33,028 nucleotides of DNA from Candidatus Saccharimonadota bacterium. GTDB lineage: Bacteria > Patescibacteriota > Saccharimonadia > Saccharimonadales > Saccharimonadaceae. Both the position numbers and the translations under genes were made by a program. The stretch covers positions 1 to 33,028 of the forward strand of contig UNSM01000003.1 in NCBI GenBank assembly GCA_900555425.1. The letters run 5' to 3'. The notes under the pieces are model-generated. The model searched no databases and was not told where the DNA came from. It saw only the letters and a list, made by a program, of their open reading frames with translations. Below, in pieces: positions 1 to 6,513 of this stretch (position 1 is the first letter of the stretch; each line of letters opens with the position of its first letter).

Positions 1-498
1 CCTAGTGTCCGGCGTCGCTTCAGCGGCACGTCCGTGAATCTTGCCCACCAAGTGATTAGGATATTGTTCGCCAAGCTGTTCGCGCAAACTCTTCTCGACA
101 TATTCAGTAACATTATCGACGATAACCCGCCGCGGCATCAACACCACGACACGATCAAACCGCTCCAGTGCATACTGAGCGGTTTGTGTCGTTTTACCAC
201 TACCCGTCGGTCCGCACAGCCAGGATATTTTACTTTCCGATAATGTGTCTAATATCTCTGCTTTGTGATTATATGCAGGTAGTTTTTTGTCACCAAGATC
301 ATAGTCAGCAAAAGGAGTTTCCGGTAGTTTACCGTACCGTTCCCGCAATTCTTTTAAACGCTGTCGCCTCTGTTCGGGCGGTTCACCATAACTATACGAC
401 GGTTGACTGGGTCTTTCAATATTTCGACTCAATAAATGACTACTGCTAGGTTCTTGCGATCTACGTAAATAGCTCGGACGCCGAACTCCATCTTTCAC
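1..498 (-). CDS. Helicase-like P-loop NTPase, N-terminal part (runs off left edge)
   Basis: This open frame reads leftwards from a GTG at 498 and has no stop before the window edge, so only the first 166 codons are present. After about 85 residues of basic, probably disordered sequence comes a Walker A motif, W-L-C-G-P-T-G-S-G-K-T-T, then a segment reading RVVVLMPRR that resembles motif Ia of DEAD/DEAH-type helicases. That suggests an ATP-dependent nucleic-acid helicase or related motor, but the Walker B and later motifs lie outside the window. The GTG start was chosen because AGGAG lies about 8 nt upstream (507-511) and no in-frame ATG precedes the P-loop. It is transcribed divergently from pyrH. 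Helicase is the best guess; another P-loop ATPase is possible. Confidence 0.6.
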   Translation of the reverse strand, partial: MKDGVRRPSYLRRSQEPSSSHLLSRNIERPSQPSYSYGEPPEQRRQRLKELRERYGKLPETPFADYDLGDKKLPAYNHKAEILDTLSESKISWLCGPTGSGKTTQTAQYALERFDRVVVLMPRRVIVDNVTEYVEKSLREQLGEQYPNHLVGKIHGRAAEATPDTR

Positions 499-521
499 AC
501 TACTCTCTCCTTTATACTCAC

Positions 522-550
522 ATTGTAGATAGGAGAAAGTAAAATAGCAA
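522..550 (-). promoter_or_regulatory. Promoter for the leftward helicase-like gene
   Basis: On the minus strand TTGCTA (550-545) and TACAAT (527-522) are separated by 17 bp. The predicted start of transcription near 515 leaves a short leader carrying the AGGAG site of the gene beginning at 498. The direct repeat TTGTCTA-GT-TTGTCTA lies a little further upstream, around 574-589, with no assigned role. Confidence 0.5.
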
Positions 551-676
551 ACGTAAGCGTCTTAGCTTTTTCTTGTCTAGTTTGTCTAACTTAAAAAACG
601 AATATTTGTATAGCAAATCGCAATTCGTATTACACTGCCGCCTCCCTTTTGCATTTATGTTATTTTTCAAGCGCGC

Positions 677-682
677 TATGAT
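677..682 (+). promoter_or_regulatory. -10 box of pyrH, near-leaderless
   Basis: TATGAT ends 11 nt before the pyrH ATG at 694. No Shine-Dalgarno sequence lies between them, so the mRNA should have a 5' leader of only a few nucleotides. The -35 is weak (a candidate TTATGT at 655-660, spacer 16). Confidence 0.4.
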
Positions 683-693
683 ACACTGGTGTC

Positions 694-1398
694 ATGACAA
701 AACGCATCTTACTCAAATTATCAGGTGAACAACTTCAAGGCGAATTCGCCAGCGGCTTTGACCCAAAACGCGCTCGCTGGATTGCTGAACAAATTCGACC
801 AGCTATGGACGACGGGGCTGAAATTGTAATTATGGTTGGCGGTGGCAATTACGTTCGCGGCAACCAAATCATCGGCCACGGCATCCAGCCCGTATCTGCC
901 CATAATATTGGTATGCTCTCGACATTAATGAATGCCATTGCTCTGGCTGACGTATTAAATGACGCAGGGTTGCCAACTCGCGCATTATCTACGGTTGAAG
1001 TGAATCAATTTATTGATCACTATACTTTCCGACGCGCCATTAGCCATATTAAGAAAAACCGCATCGTAATCGTGGCGTGCGGCACCGGCCGACCGTTTCT
1101 GACTACTGATACCGCAGCGTTAAATCTAGCACTAGAAATGCAGTGTGATGCCGTGGTTAAAACAACGAAAGTCGACGGAGTTTACGACAAAGATCCTATG
1201 AAATTCCCTGACGCCGTAAAAATTGATCATTTATCTTACCAAGAAGCCCTGACAAATCCTAACATTGCCGTTATGGATAAGGCGGCAATTGGACTAGCTA
1301 TGGACGAGCACATTCCAGTTGTAATTTGTGATTTGCTCACAGACGGAAATATTCTCCGCGCAACCCGCGGAGAATCGGTAGGCACGCTTATTAGCTAA
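694..1398 (+). CDS. pyrH: Uridylate kinase (UMP kinase)
   Basis: This is the bacterial hexameric UMP kinase of the amino-acid-kinase fold, which phosphorylates UMP to UDP with ATP in the cytoplasm. At 234 residues it has the family's normal length. Visible motifs are the N-terminal KLSGE phosphate-binding segment (residues 8-12), the glycine-rich GGGNYVRG loop (49-56), TTDTAA (137-142) and the nucleotide-binding DGVYDKDP segment (161-168). The ATG at 694 gives the expected N-terminus. The gene stands alone rather than between tsf and frr as in many bacteria, and it ends 4 bp from the convergent mscL stop. Pyrimidine nucleotide interconversion fits a salvage-dependent cell. Confidence 0.95.
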   Translation: MTKRILLKLSGEQLQGEFASGFDPKRARWIAEQIRPAMDDGAEIVIMVGGGNYVRGNQIIGHGIQPVSAHNIGMLSTLMNAIALADVLNDAGLPTRALSTVEVNQFIDHYTFRRAISHIKKNRIVIVACGTGRPFLTTDTAALNLALEMQCDAVVKTTKVDGVYDKDPMKFPDAVKIDHLSYQEALTNPNIAVMDKAAIGLAMDEHIPVVICDLLTDGNILRATRGESVGTLIS

Positions 1399-1402
1399 GC
1401 GA

Positions 1403-1840
1403 TTAGTCCTTTTTCTTGTCCAACTTATCGAGTTTCAAGAAGTGAACGATTGCATATACAACAAATGCAACAGCTATCAACGTAATTAACGAGCTAACGA
1501 ACGCGCCGTATAAAAACTCACCTTTACGTCCAGCAACTTCAACTGTGAATGAAGCTGATTGCAATCCTTGTTGAGAGCCAACGATCAACTGCACTAACGG
1601 GTCAACAAATGCCGTCACCAACTTTTTAACCGTATCGCCAGCTGCGGTACCGATTGCCAAACCTACAGCCAAGCCAACAACACCCTGCTCGCGAATAAAG
1701 TTTACAAACCCACCCATATGAGTGTCTTTTATAGCTGCACTTACAATTTTCTTTTCTTTGATGGCGGCAACTTTCGCGGCTGCCTTAGCACTCTTAGAAA
1801 CCAACTTTTTAGCCGATTTGTCGACACTAGGTTTTGTCAT
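1403..1840 (-). CDS. mscL: Large-conductance mechanosensitive channel MscL
   Basis: MscL forms a pentameric pore in the cytoplasmic membrane that opens on osmotic downshock. Residues 45-82 match the family's first-helix signature (F-x-x-F-I-R-x-x-G-V-V-x-L-A-V-G), and a second membrane helix spans about 112-135, followed by a lysine-rich cytoplasmic tail. The protein has about 38 residues of Lys/Ala-rich sequence before the usual start of MscL, which begins only a few residues before the F-x-x-F-I motif in E. coli. The start at 1840 is supported by AAAGGAG just upstream; M42 is an internal alternative. It converges on pyrH with a 4-bp gap. Confidence 0.9.
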   Translation of the reverse strand: MTKPSVDKSAKKLVSKSAKAAAKVAAIKEKKIVSAAIKDTHMGGFVNFIREQGVVGLAVGLAIGTAAGDTVKKLVTAFVDPLVQLIVGSQQGLQSASFTVEVAGRKGEFLYGAFVSSLITLIAVAFVVYAIVHFLKLDKLDKKKD

Positions 1841-1874
1841 AATAAATTCTCCTTTTATTATTTATAATTGGATA

Positions 1875-3506
1875 TTATATCTTATTTGGTGCCACGATTC
1901 CCAAAATAGCCAGTCCAGCCTTAAGAATGTCGGCATAAATTGCCACGATTCCTACGCGATGCGCCTCTTTGTCGCTACCAATAACCTGATTTTTCTCGTA
2001 ATATCGATTAAATTCTTGCGCCAATTCAAACAAATATGTACAAATGTGATGAGGTTCCAAACTTTCCTTAGCGCGATCAACCACACCCACATACTCACTC
2101 AATTTTCTGACCAGCATTTTATCCTCATCAAACAACTCTGTCGGAAAGGCAATTTCTTTATCGGATTTAGCTAAAATACCTCGCGCTCGGGCATGGGCGT
2201 ATTGCAAGTAGCTTCCCGTATTTCCCGTCAGACTTACCGCGTCATTAATATCAAATATGACGTCGCCGCCGATCTTCACTTTCAAGAATTGATAACGGAG
2301 CGCGCCAGCAATCACGTCGTCAGTTGGCTCGCCGCCAGCATTTTCAATTGCCTTCTTAAACTCATCGAACAGCCAGCCAATTGTAACAACCTCACCTGTT
2401 CGCGAACTCATTTTTCCAGTTGTCAATTTGACCAAGCCAGTTGCGTAATTGAACAATTTTCCCTTCAAGGCTGGAATCGACAATTCACTAGCCGCAATCA
2501 CGCCACGGAAGTATGCTGCTTGCTCCTCGCCATTTACCGTAATCGACAAGTCCAAATCTGGGCAATCCTTATACTTCAACTGAATCAATCCCATATCATG
2601 TGCCCCATAAAGACCATTGCCATGAGATCCAATAAACACGTTATCAAACGCGCCGTATTTGCTGCCCTTAAAGACGTATGCGCCGTCAGATTTGGTGAAC
2701 ACCTCTGGAGTTTTTTCTTTAATCAGAGATTTGCCTAATTCTTCAGTTTCGCTCTCAACGTAACGTCGCTCAATCGGCACGTTTCCAAGTCGCCCAACAT
2801 TAGAGTCAATTTCGTCAAAACTCCAACTTTTACAGATTTCGTAAACTTGTTTATATAGCGGATCATCCAGGACGAATGATTGCTTAGCTAGTTCATCAAT
2901 TTCTGCCTTCGCCTCTGGAGATTCTTTCGCCGCACGCGCACCTTCAACGTACATGCGACTCATAAATTCATTTCGCTTATCGGCTGGGATTTCGTTCAAT
3001 TTATTCACATCGCCGTCAATCTCACGCAAAATCGCCCACATACTTTTACCAACATGCGTTCCGACATCACCGTGATAACTCACTCGATGCACAATTGCGC
3101 CATCAACCGCCAACAAATTAGCCATCGTGTCCGCCAAAATCGCATTCAAAGCGTGTCCGATATGCATAGCCTTAAATGGATTCGGGCAATTGGTTTCAAT
3201 TACAACCGTCTGACCAGCGCGCTTCGTCGTTGGCTCTTTTTTCAAAGAATTTAGAACGGATTGATCGCTCAGTTTTACATTGATAAAACCTGGACCAGCC
3301 ACACTTACTTCACTAAACTCCTCTTCCTTGCGCAGATTCTCAGCAATCATCTCCGCAATTTCACGCGGATTCTTCCCTAGCGGCTTAGCCAATTGCAACG
3401 CCACATTTGTAGCAAAGTCACCAAACTTCGGATCAGGACGCGTCAATTGTACCGATATATCTTGATCAAAAAGTTGCTTCACTACTTGAGAAATAATCTG
3501 TTCCAT
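1875..3506 (-). CDS. argS: Arginyl-tRNA synthetase
   Basis: This class I synthetase charges tRNA-Arg with arginine at the expense of ATP. The N-terminal tRNA-binding (Add-1) domain covers roughly residues 1-75. The HIGH motif is at 115-118 within NCPNPFKAMHIGH, the KMSKS equivalent is KMSSR at 365-369, and a helical DALR-type anticodon-binding domain ends the protein. The length of 543 residues is typical. A -10 box ends 7 nt before the ATG with no Shine-Dalgarno sequence, so the message is probably leaderless. A tRNA-Arg gene is present further on in this window. Confidence 0.95.
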   Translation of the reverse strand: MEQIISQVVKQLFDQDISVQLTRPDPKFGDFATNVALQLAKPLGKNPREIAEMIAENLRKEEEFSEVSVAGPGFINVKLSDQSVLNSLKKEPTTKRAGQTVVIETNCPNPFKAMHIGHALNAILADTMANLLAVDGAIVHRVSYHGDVGTHVGKSMWAILREIDGDVNKLNEIPADKRNEFMSRMYVEGARAAKESPEAKAEIDELAKQSFVLDDPLYKQVYEICKSWSFDEIDSNVGRLGNVPIERRYVESETEELGKSLIKEKTPEVFTKSDGAYVFKGSKYGAFDNVFIGSHGNGLYGAHDMGLIQLKYKDCPDLDLSITVNGEEQAAYFRGVIAASELSIPALKGKLFNYATGLVKLTTGKMSSRTGEVVTIGWLFDEFKKAIENAGGEPTDDVIAGALRYQFLKVKIGGDVIFDINDAVSLTGNTGSYLQYAHARARGILAKSDKEIAFPTELFDEDKMLVRKLSEYVGVVDRAKESLEPHHICTYLFELAQEFNRYYEKNQVIGSDKEAHRVGIVAIYADILKAGLAILGIVAPNKI

Positions 3507-3513
3507 ACTGTCC

Positions 3514-3519
3514 AGTATA
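3514..3519 (-). promoter_or_regulatory. -10 box of argS, leaderless type
   Basis: On the minus strand TATACT is preceded by TTG and is followed by only 7 nt before the argS ATG at 3506. This spacing places the predicted transcription start at or next to the initiation codon. No good -35 hexamer was seen. Confidence 0.5.
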
Positions 3520-3551
3520 CAACAGAGGTGGATTATTATCTAGCTAAATCC

Positions 3552-3710
3552 CTACGCTGTTTCGTCAAGCTCTTCCAGTTCCAGACTTAATTTCGTCGCC
3601 GAACTTGGGCTAGATCCTTTCACGTGCTGCAACACATACGTCAACGCCGACATATCGTCTCGACTCAATACACCTTCGGCAAGTCCGTGAATATCTTTTT
3701 CTTCAGCCAT
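3552..3710 (-). CDS. 52-residue protein of unknown function
   Basis: A short acidic, soluble, mostly helical protein beginning MAEEKDIHGL and ending LEELDETA. I do not recognise it. The evidence that it is a real gene is its upstream context: a TTGACA/TATCAT promoter with a 17-bp spacer, then AAGGAA ending about 5 nt before the ATG. It contains no cysteine and no membrane segment. It sits between argS and the acyltransferase-like pair and is transcribed in the same direction. Confidence 0.6.
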   Translation of the reverse strand: MAEEKDIHGLAEGVLSRDDMSALTYVLQHVKGSSPSSATKLSLELEELDETA

Positions 3711-3746
3711 TTCATTCCTTTTTGTTTTAATTTTTTATACAGTAAA

Positions 3747-3775
3747 ATGATATCACATTATTTTTATTTTGTCAA
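3747..3775 (-). promoter_or_regulatory. Strong promoter for the 52-residue protein gene
   Basis: On the minus strand TTGACA (3775-3770) and TATCAT (3752-3747) are separated by exactly 17 bp. The predicted start near 3740 leaves a leader of about 30 nt with an AAGGAA site before the ATG at 3710, so this transcript is not of the leaderless kind. Confidence 0.65.
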
Positions 3776-3796
3776 TAACTAGAACCTTGCGACCAC

Positions 3797-4885
3797 TTAC
3801 TTGGCTTTATTTTTGTCCGATCGGCGCTTATATTCTTCTGCTATAACCCTACCTATTTCGCTGTCTTTTAAGTACTCTTTGCATGACGATAATAAACGCT
3901 CGGATGCATCAGAATCCTCCATCTTTGATTGCGGCTTTTCGTCAATCGCTTCAGATAATAAACGCTCGGATACATCAGAATCCTTCATCTTTAGCGCCTT
4001 CCTGTATGAATTGCTAAACGCCGCAAACATACCGTCTTCATCTTTCATGATTCTAATAGTAAGCTTTTTATCTTCTGACGACACATAAACGAATATCAGG
4101 TCTGCGCCAGATTTCAATGCCGTATGAATCGCTGCAGAGCCCATTTCACTGCGAGGCTTTCGACCTACTGAGTCATCCGCTGAATATCCAGCCAAAACCA
4201 AAGATCCACCATCCTCAACAAATTTAACCGCTTCTTCGTAATGGTCTGTTGAAAAGTGAACCGGTTTTTTACTCTTTTTATCTACCCATTCATATGGCAC
4301 ACCAAAAAAGTTTTTAGCGCCAAACGCAAGATACTGTATAGCCTCTAGGTTGATTCCGCCAACGCCCTTCTTAATCCAATCTCTATTAGTCGACGCTACG
4401 CCAATATTAATTTTGTTCAACAAAGACGCTAAGTAACTAGCCGTAGGAACATCTTCTCCGTTGAAATGTGTTGGCGCTATAACACTTCCCTTGCCTTCTT
4501 CTTTGGCCTTTTTGGCGGCTTCAATTAAGATATCTTCGCCAATTATTTCAACTTCCTTTTTGCCATGCATTAAGCCCATCAACAGCTTAAGTCCAGAGGA
4601 AAGACGAACGTCTGTTTCTGGCAGTCCCAACTCTTCTCCAGCTGTCTCAAGTTTTTCTACCGCCGAATTGTTAGTTAGTCCAAAAGGCTTGCTGTGCTTT
4701 TCTCGTCTACCACGCACCCATTTCTTAAGAGAATCAAGCGCAACCGACAGAGAAAAACCCTCTCTCTGTGGCTCAATTTCTTTTACGTCAATATCAGACT
4801 CTTCAGTGATTTCTGGATAGAAAACTTTATTGAACAATTCTTGCTCTTCTGAGGTTGGGATAAATTTATCTATTCCTGCAGTCAT
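3797..4885 (-). CDS. Acyltransferase-like (LPLAT/PlsC superfamily) protein, second of a tandem pair
   Basis: This 362-residue protein carries the HX4D motif of glycerolipid acyltransferases as APTHFNGED (H140, D145). It aligns along its core with the protein encoded just upstream: both have a T/S-H-x4-D block, then G-V-A/T-V/A-S-T-N, then F-F-x-V-P-Y. It has about 60 extra N-terminal residues and a charged C-terminal tail containing an imperfect 22-residue duplication. No clear transmembrane span is visible, so it may act at the membrane surface. The ATG at 4885 is preceded by AAGGAG, and the gap to the upstream stop is 18 bp, so the two genes form an operon. Acyl transfer to a phospholipid head group is known for the superfamily; the substrate here is unknown. 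Confidence 0.55.
   Translation of the reverse strand: MTAGIDKFIPTSEEQELFNKVFYPEITEESDIDVKEIEPQREGFSLSVALDSLKKWVRGRREKHSKPFGLTNNSAVEKLETAGEELGLPETDVRLSSGLKLLMGLMHGKKEVEIIGEDILIEAAKKAKEEGKGSVIAPTHFNGEDVPTASYLASLLNKINIGVASTNRDWIKKGVGGINLEAIQYLAFGAKNFFGVPYEWVDKKSKKPVHFSTDHYEEAVKFVEDGGSLVLAGYSADDSVGRKPRSEMGSAAIHTALKSGADLIFVYVSSEDKKLTIRIMKDEDGMFAAFSNSYRKALKMKDSDVSERLLSEAIDEKPQSKMEDSDASERLLSSCKEYLKDSEIGRVIAEEYKRRSDKNKAK
3888..3992 (-). repeat. 66-bp tandem duplication inside the acyltransferase-like gene
   Basis: Two copies of a 39-bp near-identical block (3888-3926 and 3954-3992) lie at a 66-bp period. They encode two copies of a peptide reading roughly K-M-x-D-S-D-x-S-E-R-L-L-S in the C-terminal tail. 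The period is a multiple of three, so the reading frame is kept. Confidence 0.8.
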
Positions 4886-4903
4886 TTTAACTATCTCTCC
4901 TTA

Positions 4904-5809
4904 TTACGCAGCCAATACCGGATCATATTTATCACGCATATACCCCAATATCGCCTTCCCACCAAACGCCTCCAATATGCGACACTGCTCTTCACGAGCC
5001 GCCTTTGAGTAAGACGCTTCATGCGAAACATTGACATAAGCTTCAACTTCATCAGGACTAGGCTTAATAATCTCACCAAATACCAGTCGCACAGTTTTTT
5101 CACCTAAATACTGTTTTAGATGTATCGCATTGTCATTAAATTGGTTTGGATTTCTCTTCTGACCCTCAACCTGCATAAGTACAGGAATTATGGTAGCACC
5201 CGTCGCCAGGCTTAGATGAGGAGCTAATTTACCCGCCTTTTCTGGCAGTTCACCGTCATTTTTTATCCCAATATTGCTCATCGGGTTATGTGCTGCAGTA
5301 ATAACAGAAAGTCCACTATCTGTTATTTTTTCTCGCAGACCTAAGTAATCGTCACTATTAAACGGCAACGCGTACTTATTATCAATAGCATCTTTTTCCA
5401 CAGACAGATCTCTTCCATACGGAACCTGAAAAAAGTTATCCATCCCAACAAGTTTATATGGTATCCTCTGATGCCAAAGACCCATATTAGTGGAGGCTAC
5501 TGTCACGCCTATGTGTCTAAACTCAGAAACTACGCTAGCAACAGTCGAAACATCAACGTCCGTTAGGTGACTCGTAGCAAATATAACACCCTTGTTTTCC
5601 TCGGTTTTCTCGGTTGCCTTAAAAAGATTATCAGCCCCCTCAACGACAACATCCCCCACATTACCAAAAAGCAAATCAGTAACCAACTCAAGAGGAACGC
5701 GCAGTCTTCTTGGGCTCGGATCATACAGACCTTCAGATGCGCCCTTTTTAGCGCACTGTTTAATCTCTTCTATAGCCTCAAATCCTGAAAAAGTCTTAAT
5801 TGTTTTCAC
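4904..5809 (-). CDS. Acyltransferase-like (LPLAT/PlsC superfamily) protein, first of a tandem pair
   Basis: A 301-residue protein with the HX4D acyltransferase motif as ATSHLTDVD (H81, D86), followed by VTVASTN and FFQVPYGRD. The latter region may hold the second, phosphate-binding block of the family. The overall layout (helical start, HX4D near residue 80, alternating strands and helices to about residue 260) suits a single LPLAT domain. The GTG at 5809 is the preferred start because a consensus promoter ends 10 nt before it. It is the first gene of a two-gene operon with its paralog. CPR cells generally lack fatty-acid synthesis and take lipids from a host, so a lipid-remodelling role is attractive but inferred. 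Confidence 0.6.
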   Translation of the reverse strand: MKTIKTFSGFEAIEEIKQCAKKGASEGLYDPSPRRLRVPLELVTDLLFGNVGDVVVEGADNLFKATEKTEENKGVIFATSHLTDVDVSTVASVVSEFRHIGVTVASTNMGLWHQRIPYKLVGMDNFFQVPYGRDLSVEKDAIDNKYALPFNSDDYLGLREKITDSGLSVITAAHNPMSNIGIKNDGELPEKAGKLAPHLSLATGATIIPVLMQVEGQKRNPNQFNDNAIHLKQYLGEKTVRLVFGEIIKPSPDEVEAYVNVSHEASYSKAAREEQCRILEAFGGKAILGYMRDKYDPVLAA

Positions 5810-5819
5810 GATGCTCTTA

Positions 5820-5849
5820 ATTATACAATATAAAGCCCTATATTGTCAA
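5820..5849 (-). promoter_or_regulatory. Consensus promoter of the acyltransferase-like pair
   Basis: On the minus strand TTGACA (5849-5844) and TATAAT (5825-5820) are both perfect hexamers, separated by 18 bp. The GTG start at 5809 lies 10 nt past the -10, so the expected leader is only about 3-4 nt. Confidence 0.75.
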
Positions 5850-5871
5850 TAATCAGATCTGCTGGTGGACC

Positions 5872-6051
5872 TTATTCGCAACCGTCACAAATAGTCAAAC
5901 TTGCTGGGTCAACTGGTGCCGCAACAGTGCCGTTCGACTTTGCTTGATCATCAGCCGCTTCCTGCGCCGCTTTAAGAGCTGCGTCAATGGCACTCAATTT
6001 TTCTTCCAAAGTCATGTCATCAGTAATAATCTGATTCGCGTTCATTTTCAT
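5872..6051 (-). CDS. 59-residue peptide with C-terminal CxxC, in the ribonucleotide reductase locus
   Basis: This small protein starts MKMNANQIITDD, has an amphipathic helix over about residues 12-38 and then a flexible Gly/Ala/Pro linker. It ends PVDPASLTICDGCE, so its only cysteines are C55 and C58, one residue from the C-terminus. It is the fourth gene after nrdA, nrdB and the split-barrel gene, but it also has its own promoter flanked by NrdR-like boxes. AGGGG favours the second ATG (6045), although both ATGs are in frame. The CxxC tail resembles the reductive cysteine tail that class I NrdA normally carries and that NrdA here lacks, so I infer a redox role with NrdA. It is not NrdH or glutaredoxin, whose CxxC is N-terminal in an approximately 75-residue fold. 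Metal binding or a peptide precursor are alternatives. Confidence 0.75.
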   Translation of the reverse strand: MKMNANQIITDDMTLEEKLSAIDAALKAAQEAADDQAKSNGTVAAPVDPASLTICDGCE

Positions 6052-6057
6052 TTTCCC

Positions 6058-6110
6058 CTATATTTAGTAGTTACTTAACTAATTTTACGCTAGATATAGT
6101 GCTTATGCAA
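6058..6110 (-). promoter_or_regulatory. Promoter with twin NrdR-like boxes for the CxxC peptide gene
   Basis: On the minus strand TTGCAT (6110-6105) and TAAAAT (6087-6082) are 17 bp apart. A 10-bp core CTATATCTAG (6099-6090) fits the NrdR-box consensus core C-w-A-t-A-T-a-T-w-G and lies inside the spacer, with flanks GCA and CGT. A second core, CTATATTTAG on the plus strand (6058-6067), is centred exactly 32 bp away, just upstream of the start and overlapping the AGGGG site. Paired NrdR boxes about three helical turns apart are the known arrangement at nrd operons. The nrdR gene itself is not in this window. Confidence 0.65.
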
Positions 6111-6513
6111 TAAAATGCAGCCAATTGCCCGTTGTAGTTTTTTCATCAAGTTCACCAATTGGCGCAACGTATATTTGCGGATTTTGACAACGTGGCATAA
6201 AATCAGCCAACTTCTCTTTATAAGCCGCCATTGCCGCCTCTTTCTCAGATTCTGGGAGTTCAGTCACGTTAGTTTTTAAGAAAACTGCTCGCTTTTTATC
6301 ATCCCAAACCACAAATTCCGCCTTACCGTTTCGAAACGCATTTTCTGAATGGCGCGCAGTCGGCTCTGATATCCAAACTATCGAATCACCCAATCGCGCA
6401 AAGTGTAGCGGCGTCACCAGAGGTGTCCTATCAACATTCACCGTCGCCAACGCACCAACTTCGACTGTATCTAATATTTCTTTCGCTAATTCGTTCATAT
6501 CATCAACTCCCAT
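6103..6513 (-). CDS. Pyridoxamine-5'-phosphate-oxidase-like FMN-binding split-barrel protein
   Basis: A 136-residue protein with the opening typical of the PNPOx-like split barrel: a helix, then VGALATVNVDRTPLVTPLHFARLGDSIVWIS, here split over the first three strands, and a later ARHSENAF segment that would sit near the flavin phosphate. Members bind FMN or F420 and often act as small reductases or oxidases; the substrate is unknown. The start ATG overlaps the nrdB stop in a TAATG junction, so translation is probably coupled. A second ATG five codons in (6498) is an alternative. Its place inside the ribonucleotide reductase operon suggests a flavin-dependent role in redox or cofactor maintenance, which is inference. 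Confidence 0.65.
   Translation of the reverse strand: MGVDDMNELAKEILDTVEVGALATVNVDRTPLVTPLHFARLGDSIVWISEPTARHSENAFRNGKAEFVVWDDKKRAVFLKTNVTELPESEKEAAMAAYKEKLADFMPRCQNPQIYVAPIGELDEKTTTGNWLHFIA

Noticed and set aside
2193..2738. Long rightward frame antisense to argS
   Set aside because: It lies entirely inside argS on the other strand, with no motif and no promoter or ribosome-binding site.
5872..6051. NrdH/glutaredoxin or a ribosomal peptide precursor for the 59-residue protein
   Set aside because: NrdH has its CxxC near the N-terminus of a folded 75-residue protein, unlike this one, and no peptide-modifying enzymes lie nearby.
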